Part shown: positions 35,050 through 44,175 of the stretch, one piece after another
How positions within the stretch are numbered: position 1 is the stretch's first letter
Layout of the letters: each line of letters begins with the position of its first letter
DNA from: Artemisia argyi
Taxonomy: Eukaryota; Streptophyta; Magnoliopsida; Asterales; Asteraceae
NCBI GenBank assembly: GCA_030686995.1
Contig: CM060686.1
Span: 72,086,819 to 72,150,818 of the forward strand
Length of the DNA: 64,000 nt
Reading direction: 5' to 3'
Notes under the pieces: model-generated
Seen by the model: only the letters and a program-made list of their open reading frames with translations
What the model was told of the DNA's origin: nothing
The model's database searches: none
Program-made: the position numbers and the translations under genes

Positions 35050-36474
35050 CTATTTTGTTCTTGTCACGACCCATCCTTCGTCCTTCATGCGAAAGATGTT
35101 CCCATACAATTGCGACGCGTTTTCCTTGGATCCAGTTAATCTAATGAATTCTTTGGTCATTATCGCAACATACTCTTCACATGGCCCCAAAGAGTACTTG
35201 ATGACTTCGAATTTTTCAAAGATTATCATAGGCAGGTTATGATAAGTGATTCCAAGAAGTTCACATTTTCTCTTTATGAATGCTTCCTCGCTTTTGTTGA
35301 CGAAATTAGAGTAATCATCCTTAATCAAATAGTCATCAAGTTCTTCCATTAATTCTCTTTGTGAATCATCATAAATTTTCTCATGGTGATAATAATAATT
35401 TTCATGTTTGATGGATTGATGATAATCTTGGATCTCGTCCCATTTTATTTTTAGTTCCTATTGTAATCGTCGATCCAACCTTTTATAATCATTAAATTTT
35501 CTATGCACCCATTCCCAGAAAGTAGTATTCGATGCCCCCTTTACTTCCTTTAAGTACTCGATTATACCTTTTTCTTGTAAAGCTTCTACCCTGGGCGGGC
35601 AGTTTTCAATTTGATCGTACCAATCATAGTATTCGAAGTAAACATCGTTACCAACTCGTTTCATTCCAATTATGCTTTCCCCATTACAGATTCCTTCGTT
35701 CTTCCAGTTACAACTTGGCCATACACAAGTTCAATTCTTGAAACGAATAGGATCACAGCAATGTACCAATTCATCATAAAACACTGGTTTATTAGAGACC
35801 CATGGAACTTGATTGTTCCATTCATACAACCAAGTGTTCTTGAATGCTTCATAAGTTTTGAACCCCGGGAAGTCTCTGGTAAACACATCAGCATCAATTT
35901 TCAACAAGTAGTTAAACTCGTTAAATGCCTTGCACAGAGGGGTTTCATAATCAAACAAATTCGTCTCAATTCTAAACAATTCACCCTCCTCATCTTCCAT
36001 CTCTTCTTCATCGTTCCCTGCTCTCCAGTAAGCCCAGAGTTCATTCTTTAAAGGTGAACTCATTTTTTCATGGTAATGAAACTTAGATCTCATTTAACAA
36101 GCGAATTCGAGGCTAAATTTTTCCAAAAACTTAGTTTTAAGCTCAACCTAACTGGTGATAGATTTGGTGGGCTCATTGTTCAGCTAACACATTGCCTCCC
36201 CTGCTAGTGTAGATGGAAAAACTTGAAGCATAAATTGGTTGTAGGTCATATTCTTTGTCCTGGAGAGGTTAGCAATTTCAAGGGATCTTTCCATGTGTTC
36301 ATTAGCGTCTTCATTCCCTAGTCCGCAAAAGGTGTTATCTTGTAGTAATTTGAGCAATTGTCCTCTTACAACAAACCCTTTGTTCCCATTTGGATTTGGT
36401 CTAGCAACTCCCGAACTATAGTCCGCTCGGGTCATGTTCATGATCATATCTTCCATAATAATCCCTGTCATCAT
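35050..36474 (-). pseudogene. Gag fused in frame to an extra ORF, element E
   Basis: One reading frame of 475 codons with five stops (36184, 36148, 36094, 35731, 35458; lowest base of each). The first 100 codons are the gag N-terminal region (FVVRGQLLKLLQDNTFCGLG, then ERSLEIANL and FPSTLAGEA), cut off before the conserved capsid end. From 36093 the frame continues as an acidic protein (ELFRIETNLFDYETPLCKAF, PGFKTYEAFKNTWLYEWNN, VYFEYYDWYD) and ends DEGWVVTRTK. I recognise this as a retroelement-borne protein abundant in Asteraceae, function unknown. The lack of frameshifts over 1.4 kb, against five nonsense changes, suggests decay mainly by base substitution. The start at ATG 36474 is the first in frame. 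Confidence 0.72.
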
Positions 36475-36544
36475 AAATAAGTAAATCAGTAGGATTTGAT
36501 TGACAGAAGATAATCGTAATTATTGAAAATAAAAGTTGATGATA

Positions 36545-36898
36545 TCTGCAGACGAGACGTCGTATCCCAAAAGTGGGATGCACCTTATCTTATTACGTTA
36601 AAAATTAAATCAGACTTTTATTCAGAAAAACGATGTGTCGTATCTGCAGAAACAGATGCGACGTATCTCAGTTTAATAAATTCAAAAAATTGTTTTTAAT
36701 AAATAAATAGATGCGCCGCAATTGTTGAAATAGATGCGTCGTATCTCGTTAGGGTTTTGAAAATTTTCTGATTAAAAACAGAATACGTCGTATCTTGGGG
36801 ATAGATGCACAACACTTCGAATTTTTAAGTTAACGTTGTATATAAAAATAAAAACTGCAATGCGCCGTATCTGATAAATCAGATGCGCCGCATCGTTT
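36545..36898 (-). repeat. Paired CpG palindromes in element E leader
   Basis: Five pairs of GAT(G/A)CG(C/A/T)CG(C/T)ATC-like 13-mers lie at about 36550/36575, 36631/36655, 36709/36733, 36782/36803 and 36859/36884. Members of a pair are about 10 bp apart. They lie between primer site and gag. Confidence 0.7.
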
Positions 36899-37121
36899 GG
36901 ATCAACAAAATACAGCAGACAGCAGTAATACAGAAAAGAAAATAAAAATAAATAAAGTAAACAAAAAATTACAGAAAATAAAGAAAATAAGGAAAACAAA
37001 CAAACAGGAAAATTAAGTATACAAAATATACAATGAATGTAATCTAAACTAATATACAACAAAGTTAGTGATTAGAATCTAATTAAAATACTAATCAAAT
37101 AAACAGATATTAACAATTCAT

Positions 37122-37139
37122 TCCCCGACAACGGCGCCA
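37122..37139 (-). other. Primer binding site of element E
   Basis: On the minus strand TGGCGCCGTTGTCGGGGA, the tRNA-Asp-type site used by Athila/Calypso-like elements, six bases after the LTR end. Confidence 0.88.
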
Positions 37140-37145
37140 AAAACT

Positions 37146-38570
37146 TGATGCGTGCAATATGTCAGTGTAGCATAGGGTGTTTTTGCCTTTTCAAGTTTTA
37201 AATTTATATTTAGCCGACTTATTACTAACACACATACTTAACGAGCAGTGTACCCGATCAATATGTATATAGTGGTAAGTAGAGTGTCGAACACTAAGAA
37301 TGGAACGTAATATCTAGTTGATTTGATCAGTATTTTAATATATAAGTTAGTTTTACAATCTAATCTAATTAAAAGGGGGTTTAACCTGAGAGACTAGCAC
37401 AAATTTGAATTAAACATAAAAGTAAAACTAATGAGAACAAATCAGTGAAGAGCAATCACGTACACAGATAGATAATAGAAACACTTAGAAGACTTGTCCT
37501 ATGGTTTAAGTAGCTTGTCACTTATTTTATTGCTACTTTTATATGATGAGTATCGTAATTTAATCTGTCTCGTTGGATCCTAAATATCGGCGAGTAAACT
37601 CTTAATGATTACTTATGTTTATCCTACCTTTTAGACACTAGATAAGTAGGCGAGGAACAGGTATGGTAGCCCAGAAGACTCAACTAAATACAGAGGTTAT
37701 CAATGCACAAATACAAGTCACCAAAAAAACATCATATAAACTTTAATCGATGGGAAAGCAATTTTAAGGGGAGCAGTATGGTGGCCACAAGCCCATCAAT
37801 CCTGATGGATTAAAACTTACTAATACAATAAACAAAACTACTTAATGAATTATACACATGCAAGACCTTCTTACGGCTCAAAGATCTTCGTTTGGGGCGT
37901 GTCTTGTAATGCTTCTTCGACTGAATTCGTCTCCTTAGGGTTTTGTTGCACACAAAATTCGTATCTGTCTTGGGGTATTTATAGTTTCTGTCTGAGGGAT
38001 CGATGCGGCGCATCTTGATGATAGATGCGGCGCATCTACTTAACTTCGCGTGGGGTACAAAATTATTATATTCTGGAATATTCGTACACCGCCTTCAGAT
38101 GTGACGTAACTTGTTTCTCTATGCGGCGCATGTCCTTTAACGTCTTGGATAGTGTCTGGTGAATTCTTTAGCTGATATGCCGCATGTTGTAAATGAGATG
38201 CGGCGTATTTGGAGTAGAACAAGTTGGTTATCATTCGTTGACTAAAGTTTCATATGCGGCGCATGTTGTAATTAGATGAGGCGCATTCTTCAAAGTCAGG
38301 CAATGGTCTTCGAATTCATCTAAGTATGATGTTGTGGCGTATCTGTTGAGAATGATACGGTGCATCTTTTGGATTTCAGTAGACTTTTTCAATCTTGATC
38401 ATTTAGCTCCAGAATTCGTCCAAAATCATCAACTTTAACCAATTGCTTGTTTTTACTTGAGAATTACTAAAGTAAACAATTAAGTATCAATTCTCATACA
38501 AAATAATATAAAACAATTCAATTAAATAGGATAAATGATGCTAATAAAATGTACTTATTTGATCTCATAA
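37146..38570 (-). repeat. Element E 5' LTR (1425 bp)
   Basis: On the minus strand it begins TTATGAGATC (TG changed to TT; compare TGATAAGATC at the other LTR) and ends GCATCA. It carries a perfect palindrome pair at 38003-38036 and further copies in 38095-38370. Confidence 0.9.
38003..38036 (-). repeat. Perfect GATGCGGCGCATC pair in element E LTR
   Basis: Two identical 13-mers separated by TTGATGATA. The copies lie in the segment deleted from the other LTR. Confidence 0.8.
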
Positions 38571-38603
38571 CAAGTCATGTTGAACTCAACATTAGAGGAT
38601 CCT
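38571..38603. mobile_element. MULE-like MITE copy 1, right end
   Basis: Continues the MITE begun at 30055 and includes one copy of the CAAGT duplication made by element E. The terminal repeat reads CTCAACATTAGAGGATC. Confidence 0.78.
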
Positions 38604-38610
38604 AATTCGG

Positions 38611-38775
38611 ATAAAGATCCTCTAATGTTGAGTTTCAACATGACTTGTTATGTTGTCTCACATAAAATAATGTGGGCCTTATAAAATAATTTATTTATAA
38701 TAAAAAATAAGGGACCTACTAATGTTTATGTGAGACAACAGTCATGTTGAACTCAACATTAGAGAATCTCAATCC
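38611..38775. mobile_element. MULE-like MITE copy 2, complete (165 bp)
   Basis: Left terminus GGATAAAGATCCTCTAATG, right terminus the diverged inverted copy ending CTCAATCC. AATTCTTAA follows at 38776-38784 and precedes copy 1 at 30046-30054. The two MITEs therefore share one outer 9-bp duplication. Confidence 0.78.
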
Positions 38776-38784
38776 AATTCTTAA

Positions 38785-39194
38785 TGAAAACATTATCTTC
38801 ACATTAATTATGATCCTCCACATAATCAGTCTCCTCTGAATAGTACGCATCACTAGACTCAACATCAGATTCTTTACCATTACAATTTTCCACTTCATTA
38901 ATAAAGTCTATTACTCAAAAGTTTAATAAAAGTGAGACCCTTACAATTTTCAACCATTCAAATGAAATATTCTCCCACTGAGTTATCTTATTTGTACTTA
39001 AAATGGAAAATAGACAATTAATTTGAGACATCAATAAAAAAAATGTGGACAATAAATATAAGACGGATGGAGTACATCATAACCAAAATGCTCAACATAG
39101 AAATCAACCATCCATTTACTTTCATAACCTACACTCCAAAAATACTCAACATCCTCATCTTAAAATTAAGTTCAGTTATACCAACACTAAATGG
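38785..39194. other. Unassigned AT-rich DNA
   Basis: No gene seen. At about 39005-39075 the end GACGGATGGAGTA looks like one terminus of a decayed Stowaway-type MITE; the other end is not recognisable. Confidence 0.35.
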
Positions 39195-39203
39195 AGATGG
39201 AGT

Positions 39204-39510
39204 AAAGGTGAGCATGGTCCAAAAACCGGACCGGACCGGCCAAGACCGGACCGGACCGAAGACCGAGAACCGGAAAAACCATAGACTGAGAGCGGACCGA
39301 ATGTGGTCGGTCCGGTCTCGGTCCGGTCCGGTCTTCGGTCGGTCCGGTCCAATTAGGCTTATTTTGGCACGTTTTTTCGGTTTTTTGGTCGGTCCGGACC
39401 GGACCGGACCGAGGACCGAATTAGCCAAAAAGCCTAGACCGATGACCGGACCGAATGTGGTCGGTCCGGTCCGGTCGGTCCGGTCCATCCGGTCCGTTTG
39501 CTCACCCTTA
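39204..39510. mobile_element. hAT-like MITE with GGTCCGG repeats (307 bp)
   Basis: Termini AAAGGTGAGCA and its imperfect inverse TGCTCACCCTTA, flanked by AGATGGAGT (39195-39203 and 39511-39519), an 8-9 bp duplication fitting hAT. The body is packed with GGTCCGG and CCGGACC, the kind of subterminal repeat bound by hAT transposases. The long ORF across it is a by-product of this composition. Confidence 0.82.
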
Positions 39511-39585
39511 AGATGGAGTGCCTATTTTGCAATAATACAATCTTACTATTTCACGCCGGTCTTCATAAGTCATACTTTAGAAGTT

Positions 39586-39749
39586 TTTTTTTTTTTTTTT
39601 TTTTTTTAATTTAATTTTTTTTTGAACGGCGAGTTAGTAGTTAGTGATTCGAGCCCACAGTGACATCCAATTGGGCAGTATGCAAGCATCGAACCTTTCT
39701 CCTTAGAGGATAAACCCCACTCCTGCTTCTATTTTTCGGGCCCCTGAAA
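39586..39749 (-). mobile_element. tRNA-derived SINE, 164 bp
   Basis: On the minus strand a unit with a B-box-like GGTTCGATGCT ends in an A-rich tail of about 40 bp (plus-strand T run from 39586). It is flanked by a perfect 16-bp duplication TCATACTTTAGAAGTT (39570-39585 and 39750-39765). The long duplication plus A tail indicate LINE-mediated insertion. Confidence 0.83.
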
Positions 39750-39887
39750 TCATACTTTAGAAGTTGATATATGTGATTTGCTTTTCATCACCTTGAACAT
39801 ATCTCAGAGGGACTAGATATGAAAACTCTATCGTTTTTAAGTTAATAATAAAAACACGATTTTTAACACCTTTACCTGAAAAAAAAG

Positions 39888-39940
39888 GGTTTAAACAATA
39901 AAATATTAGAGGATCTTTATCCGAATTAGGGTTTAAACAT
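39888..39940. mobile_element. Remnant terminus of the same MULE-like MITE
   Basis: TATTAGAGGATCTTTATCCG is the inverse of the copy 2 left end. A 10-bp direct repeat GGGTTTAAAC flanks about 32 bp, suggesting an almost fully deleted copy. Confidence 0.55.
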
Positions 39941-40113
39941 TTTTCAGTGCAAGTTAAGCAACATAACTAAAACTTAAAAATTTGCATATTTTACCGAAAT
40001 ACAAATTTTCAGTGCAAGTTAAGCATGTTACGGGTATATATACAAATATGCAAGTTTCAGTGAGTATACTTGTAATTGCCCCATTTTAACATAAGTATAA
40101 AATTAAGCAACAT

Positions 40114-40163
<50 letters not shown>

Positions 40164-40380
40164 GATTATTACACTTACCTTTACCCATCGCGAACTTTAA
40201 TTGAACAATTACATTACAATTAGGGTTTATGAAGTGAAATTGTATAAAAATTGGGTAGATGAAAATTAGGTAAAGTATGTTAAATGAGATATCAATGAGG
40301 TTTTTATGAGGACTTTATGATAAATAAGTTAAAGTAGTTGATCTAAGCTTATGTGTATAATGAAAAAAAACATTAATAAA
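39941..40380. other. AT-rich DNA with A43 homopolymer
   Basis: No gene seen. A run of 43 A at 40118-40160 could be a retroposon tail, but no body is recognisable beside it. Confidence 0.5.
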
Positions 40381-40382
40381 TA

Positions 40383-40635
40383 TTATCTTTGTCCCATATT
40401 AAATGTTCACTTTAAATTTTCAAAGTCTTCTTTTATCAACTTTTACCTTAAATATTTTTGGTTGTGTTATATAATATTTGATGCAAAATATATGAATGAA
40501 GTGATTTTAAATATATTTTCGTTGATATAATTTTCATCAAGTATTATATAATACAAACAAAAATATTTAAAGTTAAAGTTGAAGAAAAAATACTCAAAAA
40601 GTCAAAAGTGAACATTTAATATGGGACAGAGGGAG
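40383..40635. mobile_element. Stowaway (Tc1/mariner) MITE, 253 bp
   Basis: Right end GGGACAGAGGGAG and left TTATCTTTGTCCC continue as a long inverted repeat (CATATTAAATGTTCACTTT on the left). TA duplications are at 40381-40382 and 40636-40637. Confidence 0.85.
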
Positions 40636-40637
40636 TA

Positions 40638-41148
40638 ACATGAAAACTTTTTTTACTTCTCAAACGGTAACCAGCGAAGAAATGTGACGAAATAACCAAT
40701 TTAAATGTTTTGATAGTGGTAATAATATTTTTCGTAATAAGTTAACTCGATGAAGAATTTTTGTAAGTGCATTATTAATTTATGAACTTAAGTACTTAAC
40801 CTAAAATAAATAAATAAATAAATAAAAAAGTTTAAACTACACGTTATAATTTACTTATTACTTTAAGATTTATAATTTACTTCATGTACCAAATGGCATC
40901 AATATGTGAGTGCCTATTGACTAATCAGTTATGGGTTCAAGTCTTGTTTAAATAATTTGACTTAAAAATAAATAAATAAAAAATAAAAAGTTGAACTTCA
41001 TGTTTATGACTATGTGAATTTTTACGGCGTTTTTAGTAAAAGTAGCAATAGCAATGAGCAACTATGAACAATAACTGTTTTTATATAAAAACGCTGGGTA
41101 ACATAGCAGTAAGTGTAATCATAATGTGTAAAACAGCTTTTAAATGTT
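40638..41148. other. Unassigned AT-rich DNA
   Basis: Short A-rich runs (AAATAAATAAATAAATAAA near 40806) and no coding potential. I see nothing else. Confidence 0.5.
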
Positions 41149-41151
41149 TAA

Positions 41152-41363
41152 GGCTATGTTTGGCGCAGAGCTTTTTGGAGCGATAAGCGGCGAGCAATGA
41201 GCTTTTTGATTTTTAGTGTTCGTTTGGCAAAAAAGCGGTTATTTTTTAAGAAAGCTCATTTTTTCAATACTTCTTTAAGAAGCTGTTAGCGGTGAGCAGT
41301 GAACTGCTGCTACAGCTAACAGCTCACTGCTATTGCTCACAGCTAATTTTGCCAAACATAGCC
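41152..41363. mobile_element. Tourist-like (PIF/Harbinger) MITE, 212 bp
   Basis: Perfect 13-bp terminal inverted repeat GGCTATGTTTGGC, TAA on both sides (41149-41151, 41364-41366), and internal inverted AGCTGTTAGCGGTGAGCAG / CTAACAGCTCACTGC arms. Confidence 0.82.
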
Positions 41364-42196
41364 TAAGACTCATACATGCTAATTCGTGGAGCGTTGAAAA
41401 AAGAGAATTTTGAGAAAAAAAACTAAAGTTAATTGTTGCATGTCAAACAAGCATTAAAAATCGCAACACTCAATGCTCACAACTTCTAAATGCTCTGTGC
41501 CAAACACACCTAATATTATAAATCTATTTTTAAACTACTAATAGCGTCAGCAATCCAAATAAAACTCTTGAAGTAGGGATGGCAACGGGGCGGGGCAGTC
41601 ATCCTCATCCCTAAACCCGATTACCAAAGTTCTCCCTAAACCCGCCCCAATCCCCATCGAGGATCTAATCGGGGCGCTCCGTTGGGGTGTGATAGTCCCT
41701 CAAACCCGCCCCGTATTAATCGGGGATTTTATCGGGGTGTCCTCTTTAGGTGCAATTCTCGACCAAAGTCGCACAATTTCACATTTATTGTTAATATTTT
41801 ACTCTTAGCAATAACGAACCTATTAATAATCAATTACAAACGATCCTTATTAAGTTTATAACGATAGTATTATACATAAATAATGATAAACTATACCGCT
41901 AAAAATTAAAACCTAAAAATATAACACTAAACGAGTTTCTATAATCACAATTTTGCATTCTTACAACTATTAAAAAACTAACAATATTAGAATAATATTT
42001 TTTATTACGTAAATACTAACAAAATACTACTACGTATATAGGTATAGATATATTTGTATATGTGTATATATTAATCGGGTGGGGCGGGGTGGGGCAAGGA
42101 TTCCTCGCTCCCCGCCCCAAACCGGATTAAAATCTCCGTTTAATCCCCAAACCCGCCCCGTAACCCGATTAACATGCCCCGCCCCGCTCAAATTAG

Positions 42197-42945
42197 TGTT
42201 GGAATTATAATATCATGACATGCATATAAATAAACTAATAACATCAAGTAAGCATATGCGGAAGCAATTATAACAAGACCATAACATGTAAATAATTAAT
42301 CAAATATAAATAGTAAACATACCGTAGTGATTCTAGCCCGAACAAGAATCAAATGAAATCTTCAACTCAAGAACCCTAATTAGGGTTTATGTGAACAAAT
42401 CCAAGAAACAAACAATAATGTGTTTGATTCACGATCTTGTACACACGTACTACTTCAAGTAAACGTTTATGCAAGTAAAGTGAGCACAAACACTAGAAGA
42501 ATACAAAGTTTCGACTCCCTTAAACTTTAATGGGGTGTCAAAAAATTGCAAGGATAAGAGAAGAGAAAACACACAAGATTAGGTGTTCAAGTTATGAGAA
42601 AAGAATGAAACCTTGTGTGTTTATATAGAGTAGAAAACTTGGAACAAAAGCTTCACCAAGCGATGTGGGATACCCTTAGCCAATCGGTTCTAGCACCCTC
42701 AAAGGGTTTCTAGATCCTTCTTGACATTCCAATTTCATCTATAATCCTTTTCCTTTTATTCGTCTAACGGTCATTAGCCATTTCCGTTAAATGTTAACGA
42801 TCGTTAAGTGTTTACGTTCTAATAATTAATATAACATTTATATATAATTATTACTCATTTACTTTTCATACGTAAAGTGTGCAATCCCGTGATCTCGAGT
42901 TCGATCCTAACACACAACTATTAATTTATGTTCATAAAACTAACA
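42197..42945 (-). repeat. Element G 3' LTR
   Basis: Plus strand TGTTGGAATTAT ... AAACTAACA. On the minus strand a TATA box CTATATAAAC is near 42618-42628. TGTTGG and CCAACA-type ends are inverted. Confidence 0.9.
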
Positions 42946-44170
42946 GCTCCCACTTGGACATATCTTAATAGTGTGATCACATCGGTTAGCGTCTTGCAAC
43001 ACGTCGATGCCTCTAGTACGATCTCGAGTAAGGCTCTTGGAAAAACCTTTTAAAGATTTCTCATTATTATTATCCCTTTGTTTCTAATACCACGTTAATA
43101 AGGATATGGATTAAAGTCATTCCTTAATTAATCATTCTGTTTCTCGTTGTTTGTGATTGATTAAGATTACCAAATCTTCTAAACATATTCAGGGAAGATC
43201 TTGGGTGCAGCCACACATACATCTCACCAACCCTACGAGGGGCCCAGCAGTATTAAACTCCAAAATAAATTTGAAGGAACAAATTCTATCTTGACTACAA
43301 GCAAAACCCACAAACTTTGTAACACTTCCAAAAACAACCCTTATGACTACGAGTTACGTATAGCATTAAGTTGTTCCACAAAAATGTACTACATTCATGA
43401 CACTTATCTTGCATCTCAAGTCTGAGGATAACTTCTCATGATTTACTTAATAACAAAATCCTTAAAGTAACATCATATAGTTAGGATAAGTCATATATTC
43501 GGTATCATTGAATATCATCTGAAATGGCATGACTACGCATCAATATACTTTAAGTATATTATACCAACCTTCAGATTTGTCTTGATTTAATAATATTCCC
43601 ATATTATTAACTGACAACGGACAATTTCGAATAACATTTATTTATGGATTAAACATACAAATATAGGATACAATATATTATAAATTAAACATACCATGTA
43701 TTTAAATTTATTATAATAATTGTTTAACATCCCTTATCCAAATACTAAATAGATCAATGCATGATAACTCTTGTTGATGAATTATGTCTCAAGTAATGAC
43801 ATTCATACTTGTTGACAAGACATAAATCATCCAACTTTGATCTATCGGAATTTTAAGAATATTTATTTCAATAATTCAACTAATTAAATTCTTGTATGTG
43901 CATACTCAACTATTTTGATAATGCCATATTATATTTCATAAAATGTGTGACATCCTTAACCACAAATTTATGATAATCAAACCTCCAAACATTTTAAAGT
44001 TTGAAGTATTCTTATTCTCTTAATATATAATGCAACTATGCTTTTAGTAAGCATAACTAGTAATAGCCAAAGATGAAATCTTTACCATAACTAGTATTGA
44101 GTGTCATCTCAATTTCATTAGCATCATTGTATGCAAACAACAATATGCTCTTAAAAACCCGTAAACATTA
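42946..44170 (-). other. Element G internal region, 3' part
   Basis: Non-coding in all frames beyond short chance ORFs (such as 43201-43425). The polypurine tract adjoins the LTR. Nothing else seen. Confidence 0.7.
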
Positions 44171-44175
44171 ATATC

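Larger units (their letters stand above)
30195..38570 (-). mobile_element. Element E: pol-less Athila-like retrotransposon
   Basis: Both LTRs are present, flanked by the target duplication CAAGT (30190-30194 and 38571-38575). On the minus strand: 5' LTR (38570-37146), primer site, leader, gag/extra-ORF pseudogene, long non-coding 3' region, polypurine tract, 3' LTR (30880-30195). No polymerase, protease or integrase is found in its internal region once solo LTR F is removed. The LTRs differ by roughly 5 percent by eye, so E is clearly older than A or G. Confidence 0.9.

Noticed and set aside
35532..36051. Plus-strand ORFs opposite the element E pseudogene
   Set aside because: Antisense shadows of the long minus-strand frame; no domain.
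39043..39609. 188-codon ORF over the GGTCCGG region
   Set aside because: Created by stop-poor GC-rich repeats of a hAT-like MITE and a poly-T run; the protein is repetitive R/T/G/P.
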